Assembly: GCA_963786805.1 (NCBI GenBank)
Contig: CAWBAK010000007.1
Location: 124,001-188,000 of the forward strand
Origin: CALGFI01 sp963786805
GTDB taxonomy: Bacteria > Actinomycetota > UBA4738 > HRBIN12
Direction of reading: 5' to 3'
DNA: 64,000 nucleotides
Every line of letters starts with the position of its first letter. Position 1 is the first letter of the stretch. Made by a program: the position numbers and the translations under genes. The notes under the pieces are model-generated. The model saw nothing but the letters and a program-made list of their open reading frames with translations, did no database searches and was not told the origin of the DNA. Shown here piece by piece: positions 8,896-17,643 of the stretch.

Positions 8896-10290
8896 ATGTC
8901 GACGCCCGCACATCTCGACGCCCCCGATCACGGCCGCCGAAACAACGGGAGGACGCGGCGCCGGGAGACCGACGTCCAAGGACCGCGCCCAGCTACGGGG
9001 AAGCCCCTGCGCCGGCAGACCGACGACTGGCTGGAGCGCTGGATGGCCACGGTGGCCGATCTCGCGTGGCTGAAGGAGTCCCACCCGATGCTCGACGCGG
9101 TGATCGACGAGCAGGCCGGCCGCAAGATCCGGATCGGTGAGCACTGGCTGGCGGACTTCGCCAGCTGCAACTACCTCGGCTTCGACCTCGACCAGGAGAT
9201 CATCGACCTCATCCCCGAGTATCTGGCCCGGTGGGGCACGCATCCCAGCTGGTCGCGCCTGCTGGGCAGCCCGGTCCTGTATGAGGAGATCGAGGCGAGC
9301 GTGACCGAGCTCCTCGGCTCCGAGGACACCTTGCTGCTGCCCACGATCACGCATATCCACATGTCTGTGATTCCCGTGCTCGCCGGCAGCGGCGTGATCT
9401 TCCTCGATGGAAGGGCACACAAGACGATCTACGACGGCGCGACGGTCGCGCGAGGCCATGGGGCGACCGTGACTCGCTTCCGCCACAACGACCACGAGCA
9501 TCTCGAAGAGCTCTTGAGGAAGACGAACATCACGCCCCGAGTGGTGGCGCTCGACGGCGTCAACTCCATGACGGGCAACGCGCCGGACATCCGCGAGTTC
9601 GCTCGGGTCGCTCGCGAGTACGACGCCCTCCTGTACGTCGACGACGCCCACGGTTTCGGGATCGTCGGCGAACGCTCGCCGCAGGAGCTCTGCGAGTGGG
9701 GCACCAAGGGCAACTCGGTCGTCAAGCACCACGGCGAGACCTACGAGAACGTGATCCTGGTCGGCGGTTTCAGCAAGGCGTACAGCTCGCTCCTTTCGTT
9801 CCTCGCGTTGCCGACGCGGCTGAAGGACGTCCTGAAAGTGGCCGCTCCCCCGTACCTGTACTCGGGACCCTCACCGGTGGCCTCGCTCGCGACCACGATC
9901 GAGGGGCTTCGGGTCAACGCGGAGCGTGGCGACGCGGCCCGCTACGAGATGTACCGCAAGACGAAGAAGGTCCTCGACCGTCTCCACGAGCTCGACATCT
10001 ACACCCCGAACCGCTCGGGGTATCCGCTGATCGAGGTTCCTCTGGCCGATCACGAGGACATCGACGTCGTCGGCCGCTACCTCTTCGACCGCGGCGTGTA
10101 CGTGACGATGGCGGCATACCCCCTCGTTCCGAAGGAGGAGGTCGGCTTCCGGATCCAGGTCACGGCCGCGAACGAGGACGACGAGATCGACCTGCTCTGC
10201 GATGTCCTGGGCGAGATCAACGAGCGGTTCGAACTCCAGCACGACATCCACCGTCAGCTGCTGCACGAGTCGCGGTTCGCGAGGGGCTGA
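8896..10290 (+). CDS. PLP-dependent alpha-oxoamine synthase family protein (KBL/AONS/SPT-like)
   Basis: This fold-type I enzyme of about 464 residues belongs to the family joining an acyl-CoA to an amino acid with decarboxylation (8-amino-7-oxononanoate synthase, 2-amino-3-ketobutyrate ligase, serine palmitoyltransferase). Motifs are NYLGFD, the aspartate of YVDDAHGFGIVGE, and PLP-binding Lys294 in GGFSKAYSS. The segment GTHPSWSRLLGS replaces the family's usual glycine-rich 'GxGxGxSR' stretch, so its substrate probably differs from the textbook members. No other biotin or sphingolipid gene is nearby. The start is uncertain: ATG 8896 has a weak site, GTG 8833 is also in frame, and the N-terminal 50 residues look poorly conserved. 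Confidence 0.83.
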   Translation: MSTPAHLDAPDHGRRNNGRTRRRETDVQGPRPATGKPLRRQTDDWLERWMATVADLAWLKESHPMLDAVIDEQAGRKIRIGEHWLADFASCNYLGFDLDQEIIDLIPEYLARWGTHPSWSRLLGSPVLYEEIEASVTELLGSEDTLLLPTITHIHMSVIPVLAGSGVIFLDGRAHKTIYDGATVARGHGATVTRFRHNDHEHLEELLRKTNITPRVVALDGVNSMTGNAPDIREFARVAREYDALLYVDDAHGFGIVGERSPQELCEWGTKGNSVVKHHGETYENVILVGGFSKAYSSLLSFLALPTRLKDVLKVAAPPYLYSGPSPVASLATTIEGLRVNAERGDAARYEMYRKTKKVLDRLHELDIYTPNRSGYPLIEVPLADHEDIDVVGRYLFDRGVYVTMAAYPLVPKEEVGFRIQVTAANEDDEIDLLCDVLGEINERFELQHDIHRQLLHESRFARG

Positions 10291-10293
10291 GCG

Positions 10294-10989
10294 ATGGCGA
10301 AGGGGCCCGTCGCAGAGGGACTCGGTCGGGCCGAGGCGCTGTCGGACGCGGGCGAGTACGCCGCGGCCCTCCGGGAGCTCGACAAGGCGCTGTCCGCCGG
10401 GGACTCGACCGCGACCGTGCACACCGCCCGCGGGTGGGCCCTGGAGAACCTCGGGACGGACCGGCTTCCGGATGCGCGAGTCGCATACGAGCAGGCGCTC
10501 CGGCTCGACCCCGGTGCCCTCTGGGCGAAGGAAGGGCTTTCCAACGTGCTCCGACGGATGCATCACGTGGAGGACGCGGACCGGCTCTGCCGCGAAGTCA
10601 TCGTCGAGGGCCTCGAGCGCGCGGAAGCCGAACTCGACCTCCTGGAGCTCGTCGGCTGGTGCCAGCTCCGGCTCGGTTTGCATGAGGACGCCGTCCGTAC
10701 GCTCAGAGAGGCCCTGCGCCGAGACGGCCGCTGGATCGCGGTGCGCTTCGACCTCGCGCTCGCCATGCTCTGCGCAGGCGATCGCTCTCGCGCGTTCCTC
10801 GAGTACTCCCGGGGCGTTCATCAGGCCGTCAACGGAGGTGTCGGGCGGCTCCGCGGTGTCGTCCGTGTGGCCTTGGACGACCTCGAGGAGTCGCTCGCCG
10901 AGCGGCGAGCGCTCGCCACGACGCGTGAGGCCATCGCCGCACGCGACCTGCTTCGCTCGACGCTTCGATCGGCCGCCCAGACGGGCTGA
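10294..10989 (+). CDS. TPR-like repeat protein
   Basis: The 231-residue all-helical soluble protein has at least three 34-residue-type helix pairs, with TPR-like signatures such as AGEYAAALRELDKAL, ARVAYEQALRLDPGALWA and GLHEDAVRTLREAL. No catalytic motif, signal peptide or membrane segment is seen. It starts four bases after the oxoamine synthase stop and ends just before the MFS gene, so the three genes probably form one transcript. It is likely a protein-protein interaction scaffold; its partner is unknown. Confidence 0.75.
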   Translation: MAKGPVAEGLGRAEALSDAGEYAAALRELDKALSAGDSTATVHTARGWALENLGTDRLPDARVAYEQALRLDPGALWAKEGLSNVLRRMHHVEDADRLCREVIVEGLERAEAELDLLELVGWCQLRLGLHEDAVRTLREALRRDGRWIAVRFDLALAMLCAGDRSRAFLEYSRGVHQAVNGGVGRLRGVVRVALDDLEESLAERRALATTREAIAARDLLRSTLRSAAQTG

Positions 10990-10991
10990 GC

Positions 10992-12380
10992 ATGGAGACG
11001 CCGAGCTCGAACGGGAGCGGGTTCGTCCACCGCAGGCTGCGGATCCTGGTGCCGCTGCGAAATCGAGAATTCCGGCTGCTGTGGGTGGGGATGACCGTCT
11101 CGCTCCTCGGGGATGGCATCACGACGATCGCTCTCGTCTGGCAGGCATACGAGATCTCGAATGCGCCCACCGCCTTCTCGATGGTCGGCTTCTCAATGGC
11201 CGTTCCCCACGTCGTCCTGTTGCTCGTTGGGGGAGCCGTGAGCGACCGGTTCGACCGCCGCAAGGTGATGCTCGCTGCCGATCTCGTGCGCATGCTCGCG
11301 GTGACGGCGCTCGGAGTGCTGTCGCTCTCGGGCCACATCGAGATCTGGAACATGATGGTGATCGCGGCGGTCTACGGCGCCGGAACCGCCTTCTTCGGAC
11401 CCGCGTTCGACGCGATCGTCCCGGATCTCGTGCCGGAGGCCGAGCTGACGCAGGCCAACTCGCTGGATCAGTTCGTCAGGCCCGCGGCCTTCCGGATGAT
11501 CGGTCCGGCCCTGGGAGGCGGGCTGATCGCAGCGTTCGGCGGTCGGTGCGGCGGAGCCTTCCTCGTGGATGGCGTGACCTTCGCGATCTCGGCGGTGTGT
11601 CTGCTGTCGATGCGATCCCATCGGGCCGTCGCCGCCGAGGCGCGGCCCCCGTTCTCGATGGTGTCCGAGATCCGTGAGGGCTTCCGGTACGTGCGAACCC
11701 AGGTGTGGCTATGGGGGACGTTCCTCGCGGCGACGCTCGCGTACCTGATCTTCTGGGGCCCGGCGGAGGTCCTGCTTCCCTTCATCGTGAAGGAAGAGAT
11801 GGGGGGCTCGGCGAGCGACCTCGGCTTCATCCTGGCGGCGGGCGGCATCGGGGCGATGTTGGCCGCGGTCGTGATGGGCAATCGAGCGATGCCGCGGCGC
11901 CAGGTGACCTTCATGTATCTCGTGTGGACCGTCTCGACGCTCATGATCGCGGGGTACGGGCTGGTCCGGTTCCCCTGGCAGGCCATGGCGTTCTGTTTCG
12001 CGTTCAACGCCCTCGAGAGCGCCGGTTTGATCGTGTGGATCACGACGAAGCAGCGTCTCGTGCCCGGCCGCCTGCTCGGTCGGGTCTCCAGCTTCGATTG
12101 GTTCATCTCGATCGGGCTCGTTCCGCTCTCCTACGCCTTCACCGGTCCCATAGCCGAAGCGGTGGGCGCGCGCCCGACCCTGGTCGTGGCCGGCCTGCTG
12201 GGAGGCGTCGTGACCCTCGCCTTCCTGTTCCTGCCGGGGATGCGCTCGATCGAGCGGGGTCCCCTCGGCCGGGCCTCCCTGGAACCCGGCTCGACGGGCT
12301 ACGGGGCCGCCCTCGGGCCCCTCATCCGGCCCGTGCCTGAGCCGGACCGACCGGCCAAGACCCGGCTGGAGACCACATGA
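10992..12380 (+). CDS. MFS transporter (EntS/DHA3-like)
   Basis: The 462-residue integral membrane protein should have twelve transmembrane helices. It has the MFS motif-A-like loop SDRFDRRKV after helix 2 and an N-terminus FRLLWVGMTVSLLGDGI typical of the EntS/macrolide-efflux branch. It probably exports a small molecule by proton antiport. It follows the oxoamine synthase and TPR genes with a 2-base gap, so its cargo may be made or handled by them; this is inference only. The C-terminal 50 residues are a hydrophilic Pro-rich tail. Confidence 0.9.
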   Translation: METPSSNGSGFVHRRLRILVPLRNREFRLLWVGMTVSLLGDGITTIALVWQAYEISNAPTAFSMVGFSMAVPHVVLLLVGGAVSDRFDRRKVMLAADLVRMLAVTALGVLSLSGHIEIWNMMVIAAVYGAGTAFFGPAFDAIVPDLVPEAELTQANSLDQFVRPAAFRMIGPALGGGLIAAFGGRCGGAFLVDGVTFAISAVCLLSMRSHRAVAAEARPPFSMVSEIREGFRYVRTQVWLWGTFLAATLAYLIFWGPAEVLLPFIVKEEMGGSASDLGFILAAGGIGAMLAAVVMGNRAMPRRQVTFMYLVWTVSTLMIAGYGLVRFPWQAMAFCFAFNALESAGLIVWITTKQRLVPGRLLGRVSSFDWFISIGLVPLSYAFTGPIAEAVGARPTLVVAGLLGGVVTLAFLFLPGMRSIERGPLGRASLEPGSTGYGAALGPLIRPVPEPDRPAKTRLETT

Positions 12381-12465
12381 CTGGCCTCCTGTCGGCTCCC
12401 AGGGGACCAGATGAGTCCCAGTAGGCCCCCTAAGGTCGAATCGTGCCTCGTCCGATAGGAAATCA

Positions 12466-15400
12466 ATGAAGCGCCGGGCGTGGTTCCTCTATCCCATCGG
12501 CGGCGTGGCCGCCCTCCTCGCCTTCCTCTTCCTGCCCGGCTTCCGTCAGGGCTGGCTGTTCAACGTGATCGCGGTCTCCTCTCCGATCGCGATCGTGATC
12601 GCGGTTCGGATGTGGAAACCCGAGGTGCGAGCCCCGTGGTACCTGTTCGCGCTCGGCCAGACGCTCTTCGTGGCCGGAGACGTCATCACCTACAACTACG
12701 ACAAGTTCTTCGGCACCGATCTACCGTTCCCATCGGTCGGCGACGTCCTGTACCTCTCGGTCTACCCGTGCCTGATCGCCGGGATCCTGCTGCTCGTCCG
12801 CAAGCGCAACCCGGGCCGCGACCGCGAAAGCGTGATCGATTCATTGATCGTCGCGATCGGCGTCGGCGTGATCTCGTGGGTCTTCCTGATGGCGCCAACG
12901 GCCGCGGACTCGGAGTCCACCCTGGTCCAGAAGCTCGTCAGCATGGGCTATCCCTTCATGGACCTGATCCTTCTGACCGCGGTGGTTCGCCTTGCGATCG
13001 GCGCCGGGAAGAGGGCGCCGTCGATGTACCTCATGGGAGGCGCCGCGCTTTCCTTGTTCGTGACCGACTTCGTCTACAGCTACATCTCCGTCCAGGGCCT
13101 CGTGTACGACCAATCCGGCTACCTCGAGGCCGGCTGGGCCACGTTCTACCTGCTGTGGGGAGCGGCGGCGCTGCACCAGTCGCAGCGCAAGCTGGCCGAG
13201 AAGGCGCCGGACCAAGAGATGCGGATCCCTACGGGGCGCCTCGTCCTGCTCGGAGCCGCCTCGTTGATCCCTCAGGGTGTCCGAGCGATCCAGCTCCTTC
13301 GCGACGAGGCGACCGACCTGTGGGTCATCACCGTCTCGACGACCGCACTGTTCGTCCTGGTCGTGCTCCGCATGGCAGGCCTGGTGCACCGCCAGGAGCA
13401 GTCCGCGCTTCGCGAGAAGGCGCTTCGCAACGCCGGGACGGCGCTCGTGACGGCGACCAACCGCGAGAGCATCTACGCGGCGACCCTGGAGGCCGCCAGC
13501 TCGCTGGTGGGTGAGGATGCCGGGATCCGACTCCTGGTCGCCGGCGACGGCGAGGACGCCGACGAGTTCACGGTGGTCGCCGCGGCCGGCGGCGCCGAAG
13601 GGGTCGAGGGCAACACCTTCAACCTCTCGGTCCTGCCGCAGTGGAAGAGGCAGCGTCTACAGTCGCATCGCTCGTACGAGGTCCCGGTGAGGGAGGCGGA
13701 GCTGGCCGTGCCCCTGGGCATGCCGGCGAACGCCGCGTTCGTGCTGAACGCGCCGTTGTTCATGAAGGACGAGCTGCGCGGGCTGTTGGTCGTTGCGGGG
13801 CTCGACGGGGTTCCGAGAGCCATCCGAGACGCGATGGAGGCCCTGTCCTCCCAGGTCGCCCTCGCCCTGGATAGCGCGCAGGTCACCGAGGAGCTGGTGC
13901 GGCGCCAGAGCGAGGCGCGCTTCTCCTCTCTGGTCCAGAACTCCTCGGACGTGGTCATGGTCCTGGACGCCGACTCGACGATCCGCTACATGAGTCCCTC
14001 CGTGGAGCGCGTGCTCAACTACGCGGCGAACGCGCTCGAGGGTGCGAGGCTCACCGGCCTCATCCACCCCGAGGACAAGGCGAACGTTCTGCAGTTCCTC
14101 TCCGCGAGCGGTCGCGAGAGCGACGGTCATCCAGCGCTGACCGAGTTCCGGATGCGTCACCGCGACGACTTCTGGCTGAACGTCGAGGCCCTTCGCACGA
14201 ACCTCCTGCACGACGAGAACGTTCGGGGGATCGTCCTCAACACCCGCGATGTCTCCGAGCGCAAGGCGTTCGAGGAGCAGCTCGCGCACCAGGCCTTCCA
14301 CGATTCGGTCACCGGCCTCGCGAACCGGGCTCTGTTCAAGGACCGGGTCGAACACGCGCTCGAACGTCAGGGGCGCGACGGCGACCCCGTGACGGTCCTG
14401 TTCATGGACCTCGACGACTTCAAGACGATCAACGACTCGCTCGGCCACGCGGCCGGTGATCACCTGCTCGGCGAGGTGGGCGACCGGGTCAAGAGCACGC
14501 TGCGCATGGCCGACACGGCGGCCCGGCTCGGAGGCGACGAGTTCGCGATCCTGCTCGAGGACGGCGGCGACGGCGTCGGTGCGGCGGAGCTCGCCGCGCG
14601 CATCCTCGCCCGTCTCGAGGGTCCGTTCCACCTCGAGGGCAAGGAGGTCTTCGTCCGCGCGTCGATCGGCATCGCGAGCGCCGACCGCTCCCGGACGTCG
14701 GGCCCCGAGGGAGCCGAGGAGCTCCTGCGCAACGCCGACGTGGCGATGTACATGGCGAAGGAGGCGGGCAAGGGCCGGTATCAGGTCTTCGAGCCGGCCA
14801 TGCACGACACCGCGCTGAAGCGCCTCGAGCTCAAGGCCGATCTTCAGCGCGCGGTCGACAACGACGAGTTCATCCTGCACTACCAACCGATCATCGTGCT
14901 CGCGAGCGGCGAGATCGAAGGCCTCGAGGCGCTCGTTCGATGGAAGCATCCGCAACGAGGCATGGTGGCGCCGCTCGACTTCATCCCGCTCGCCGAGGAG
15001 ACCGGCCTGATCGTCGAGATCGGCCTATGGGTCCTTCGCGAGGCGTGCGCCAGGGCCAAGGAACTTCAGGAGCGATTCCCGATGAGCCCGCCGCTGCACA
15101 TGTCGGTGAACCTGTCCGCGCGCCAGCTCCAGCGACCGGAGATCGTCGACGAGGTGGCGGCCAACCTGATGCACAGTGGGCTCGACCCCTCGAGCCTGGT
15201 CCTGGAGATCACCGAGTCCGTGATGATGCAGGACATGGAGCTGTCGATCCTCCGGCTCCAGGAGCTGAAGGCCTTGGGCGTGAAGCTCGCGGTCGACGAC
15301 TTCGGCACCGGCTACTCGAGCCTCAACTACATCCGCCGGTTCCCGGTCGACATCCTGAAGGTCGACAAGTCGTTCGTGGACGGCGTGAACGAGGGCGGCG

Positions 15401-15627
15401 AGGAGTCGGCGCTCACGGCGGCGATCATCGAGCTCGCCGGGATCCTGAAGCTCCGGCCGGTCGCCGAGGGGATCGAGCGCGCGGACCAGCTCGACCGGCT
15501 CCTCGCGCTGAAGTGCGACCTCGGCCAGGGGTACTACTTCGCCAAGCCCCTTCCGATGGAGGAGATCGAAGACCTGCTCACGGCTCGGAAAGCGCTCGCG
15601 ACGCGCGAGACCGAGCTTTCATCGTAG
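12466..15627 (+). CDS. membrane-anchored GAF-PAS-GGDEF-EAL protein (cyclic-di-GMP turnover)
   Basis: The 1053-residue sensor begins with about 310 residues holding roughly nine hydrophobic helices. A GAF domain follows (about 320-470), then PAS (about 485-600), GGDEF (about 605-775) and EAL (about 790-1045). The GGDEF motif is intact at about 688-692. RMAD lies exactly five residues before it, the RxxD inhibitory site for product feedback. The EAL part keeps EALVRW and DDFGTGYSSL, so both cyclase and phosphodiesterase activities look possible. ATG 12466 has AGGAAA upstream. The receiver-like gene 15811-17040 follows on the same strand. Confidence 0.94.
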   Translation: MKRRAWFLYPIGGVAALLAFLFLPGFRQGWLFNVIAVSSPIAIVIAVRMWKPEVRAPWYLFALGQTLFVAGDVITYNYDKFFGTDLPFPSVGDVLYLSVYPCLIAGILLLVRKRNPGRDRESVIDSLIVAIGVGVISWVFLMAPTAADSESTLVQKLVSMGYPFMDLILLTAVVRLAIGAGKRAPSMYLMGGAALSLFVTDFVYSYISVQGLVYDQSGYLEAGWATFYLLWGAAALHQSQRKLAEKAPDQEMRIPTGRLVLLGAASLIPQGVRAIQLLRDEATDLWVITVSTTALFVLVVLRMAGLVHRQEQSALREKALRNAGTALVTATNRESIYAATLEAASSLVGEDAGIRLLVAGDGEDADEFTVVAAAGGAEGVEGNTFNLSVLPQWKRQRLQSHRSYEVPVREAELAVPLGMPANAAFVLNAPLFMKDELRGLLVVAGLDGVPRAIRDAMEALSSQVALALDSAQVTEELVRRQSEARFSSLVQNSSDVVMVLDADSTIRYMSPSVERVLNYAANALEGARLTGLIHPEDKANVLQFLSASGRESDGHPALTEFRMRHRDDFWLNVEALRTNLLHDENVRGIVLNTRDVSERKAFEEQLAHQAFHDSVTGLANRALFKDRVEHALERQGRDGDPVTVLFMDLDDFKTINDSLGHAAGDHLLGEVGDRVKSTLRMADTAARLGGDEFAILLEDGGDGVGAAELAARILARLEGPFHLEGKEVFVRASIGIASADRSRTSGPEGAEELLRNADVAMYMAKEAGKGRYQVFEPAMHDTALKRLELKADLQRAVDNDEFILHYQPIIVLASGEIEGLEALVRWKHPQRGMVAPLDFIPLAEETGLIVEIGLWVLREACARAKELQERFPMSPPLHMSVNLSARQLQRPEIVDEVAANLMHSGLDPSSLVLEITESVMMQDMELSILRLQELKALGVKLAVDDFGTGYSSLNYIRRFPVDILKVDKSFVDGVNEGGEESALTAAIIELAGILKLRPVAEGIERADQLDRLLALKCDLGQGYYFAKPLPMEEIEDLLTARKALATRETELSS

Positions 15628-15649
15628 GCTTTCTCAAGACGGCCCTCGA

Positions 15650-15670
15650 CCCCGACGGGGACGTTTTCTT
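15650..15670 (+). terminator. possible terminator after the GGDEF/EAL gene
   Basis: A small CCCC-GAC-GGGG hairpin is followed by ACGTTTTCTT, one of few T-rich stretches in the window, 22 bases past the stop. The stem is short, so this is tentative. Confidence 0.3.
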
Positions 15671-15810
15671 GGCACTTTTTCGGCCTTTCGGCCGTAGTGG
15701 CAAGCCCCGGACCCTGCGAGCATCGAGGATGAACAGGGCAGGTTCGGATGACGGACCGACCCGTTACCATGCCGGGGCCGAACGGGAACCATGGAGAGGG
15801 GAACGGTTCG

Positions 15811-17040
15811 ATGGCTCCAGGTCGCATCCGCGTGTTCGTCGCGGGCACGATCCATCTGAATCGCGCCCTGGTGCGGCGTTTCCTCGAGGACGACGGGTAC
15901 GAGGTCGTCGGCGAGTCGCCGACCCGCGAGAACCTCGTCGCGGCGATCCGCCGAAGCGAGCCCGACGCGGTCGTCGTCGACCAGGACCTGCTCGGCCGCG
16001 GGATGATCGAGCGCGTTCGCCGTGAGGCCCCCGACGCGAGGATCATCGTGTTCACCGCCGGCCCCACCACACCGGCAACGGCGCCCGAGGGTGCCGACGG
16101 CTACCTCGAGAAGGGCGTCGGTCTCGCGGCGCTCACCGCGCTGCTCGTTCGGCTGTTCGCCGACGAGCCGTCCCTCGCTCAGCCGGTTGCGGCCGGTGCG
16201 GCAGCGGCCGGAGCGGCAGGCGATCCACGCACGGCGACTGCGGCGAGCGCGCAGACCTCCGATGGATCGTCGTCGAGCCCGGTGGGGGCGCTCGCGAGAC
16301 TCGTCACGATCGCGAGTGGAGCGGTCCTGATCGTGTGGGGTCTCATCGCCATGATCTCGACCGGCGGCGTGCAGCCGCCGCCGGCCGATACCACCGACAC
16401 GCCGCGACCACGAACGGTCGTCCTCGCGGCGGGCTCGCTGGACGAAGCCTACGACGCACTCGACGCGCTCATCGCCTCGCTCCGCGACGGGAACTACGTC
16501 CTCGCGACCATCCAGGCGCAGGCGCTGATGGACCAGCGGCAACAAGCGACCTTCGAGGGTTACTCGCTGAGCGGACTGGACGCGGCGATCGCGGCGCAGC
16601 TGGACGGCCTCGTCGTCAGCTTGCCTCCTCGAGTAAATGCGACGCTCGCCGACATCCTCCGATCTCTGTTCCCGACGCTTCCCGATGAGGACCAGCCGGG
16701 CGGCGGCTCCGGGGTGGTCTTCAGCCCGACGACGGGTTCGAGTGGCCTCACGGGCGGGACTGGCGGAGAGGGTGACGGGCGCGGCGGCGGCGGCGGCAAT
16801 GGGGACGGGGGCAATGGGGGCGGGGGCGGGGCGGGGGCGGGCGGCGGCGGCGGCGGCGAGGGTGAGGATCCCGGCACGACGGTGGTGCTCGGGCCTGGCG
16901 ACGGCCGCGCCTGGGGGCAGAGCCACAAGTCGGATCACACCTCGAATGGGCACGGACACCGTGGCGGAGCACCGGGCGGCGGACCGCCGCCTTGGGCGAA
17001 CGGCAAAGCCAACGGCCACCACAAGCACCACAAGCACTGA
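15811..17040 (+). CDS. receiver-like domain, one TM helix and a Gly-rich/His-rich extracytoplasmic tail
   Basis: The roughly 409-residue protein starts with a CheY-like fold. VVVDQD carries a plausible phospho-Asp, and VFTA and YLEKG fit the conserved Thr and Lys positions. The usual N-terminal acidic pair is missing (VFVAGT), so it may be a pseudo-receiver. One hydrophobic helix (VLIVWGLIAMI, about residues 165-185) follows, then a small helical region, a poly-Gly tract and an end reading NGHHKHHKH. ATG 15811 has GGAGAGGGG upstream; ATG 15748 is in frame but lacks a site. The neighbour upstream makes or degrades cyclic-di-GMP. The function is unknown; the tail may bind metal. Confidence 0.75.
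   Translation: MAPGRIRVFVAGTIHLNRALVRRFLEDDGYEVVGESPTRENLVAAIRRSEPDAVVVDQDLLGRGMIERVRREAPDARIIVFTAGPTTPATAPEGADGYLEKGVGLAALTALLVRLFADEPSLAQPVAAGAAAAGAAGDPRTATAASAQTSDGSSSSPVGALARLVTIASGAVLIVWGLIAMISTGGVQPPPADTTDTPRPRTVVLAAGSLDEAYDALDALIASLRDGNYVLATIQAQALMDQRQQATFEGYSLSGLDAAIAAQLDGLVVSLPPRVNATLADILRSLFPTLPDEDQPGGGSGVVFSPTTGSSGLTGGTGGEGDGRGGGGGNGDGGNGGGGGAGAGGGGGGEGEDPGTTVVLGPGDGRAWGQSHKSDHTSNGHGHRGGAPGGGPPPWANGKANGHHKHHKH
16751..16860. repeat. GGC/GGG low-complexity tract encoding poly-Gly
   Basis: About 110 bases are nearly pure G and C in imperfect GGN repeats, inside the receiver-TM protein. It encodes a flexible glycine linker ahead of the His-rich end. Length polymorphism and sequencing error are both likely here. 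Confidence 0.7.
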
Positions 17041-17068
17041 CACCGGCCGGACCCTCGAAGCGTTCCGC

Positions 17069-17584
17069 TCAGAGCTCGACGCGGTAGCGAACGGTCGGGC
17101 GCATCTCGCAGTCCACACGCTCGCTCGTGGTGGCACCGTCGAGCGTCCACCCAGCAAGCTCGTAGAAGCGACGCGCGCCCTCGTTCGTCTCGAGCACCCA
17201 CAGCGTCGCCGAGCGATAGCCGCGCGCCCGGAGATCGTCCACGGCGTGGGAGAACAGCGCTCGACCGAGGCCCGTGCCGACGCGGTCTGGATCGAGGTAG
17301 ATCGCGAACACCTCGGCGGTCCGCTCGTCGGCATCGGCGTCCTCGCTCTTCCCGGTGACCGCGAACCCGATCGCCCGACCGTCCTCCTCGGCCAGCCACA
17401 TCCGGTACTCAGCCGGAGGGGCTTCCAGGGCCAGACGATGCATCTCGAGACGGTCCTCGACGTTCAGGCCGTCGAGGTAGTCGTCCGTCAGCTGCCCGCG
17501 GTAGGCGGCACGCCACGACCGCACGTGGATCTCCGCGATGTCGCGCGCGTCCTTCGGCTCGGCCTCACGGATCCGCGGGGGCAT
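17069..17584 (-). CDS. GNAT-family N-acetyltransferase
   Basis: The 171-residue single-domain acetyltransferase opens IREAEPKDARDIAEIHVRSW. It contains the acetyl-CoA pyrophosphate loop DRVGTGLGRALF (motif A, RxGxGxG/A type) and VLETNEGARRFYELAGW near the C-terminus. Substrate cannot be told from sequence; close architecture is seen in many uncharacterised amine acetyltransferases. It lies downstream of cimA on the same strand with a 59-base gap holding a hairpin, so it may or may not belong to the ilv-leu operon. Confidence 0.86.
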   Translation of the reverse strand: MPPRIREAEPKDARDIAEIHVRSWRAAYRGQLTDDYLDGLNVEDRLEMHRLALEAPPAEYRMWLAEEDGRAIGFAVTGKSEDADADERTAEVFAIYLDPDRVGTGLGRALFSHAVDDLRARGYRSATLWVLETNEGARRFYELAGWTLDGATTSERVDCEMRPTVRYRVEL

Positions 17585-17612
17585 CGCGCCAGCCTACCGG
17601 GGTCTCGCTCGA

Positions 17613-17631
17613 GCGAGCGTCCCGCGCTCGC
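17613..17631 (-). terminator. hairpin after cimA, possible end of the ilv-leu operon
   Basis: GCGAGCG and CGCTCGC form a 7-bp stem with a 5-base loop between the cimA stop and the GNAT start. A perfect 14-bp palindrome CTCGCTCGAGCGAG overlaps its left arm. There is no U-tract, so termination would be weak or factor-dependent. Confidence 0.35.
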
Positions 17632-17643
17632 GAGTGCGCCGCG

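Noticed and set aside
15675..15690. CGGCC-TTT-CGGCC hairpin next to a T-run as a terminator
   Set aside because: On the plus strand the T-run precedes the stem; on the minus strand there is no gene for it to end.
16751..16860. GGC/GGG tract as a CRISPR-like or tandem DNA repeat element
   Set aside because: The units are irregular, in frame, and encode a glycine linker within one gene.
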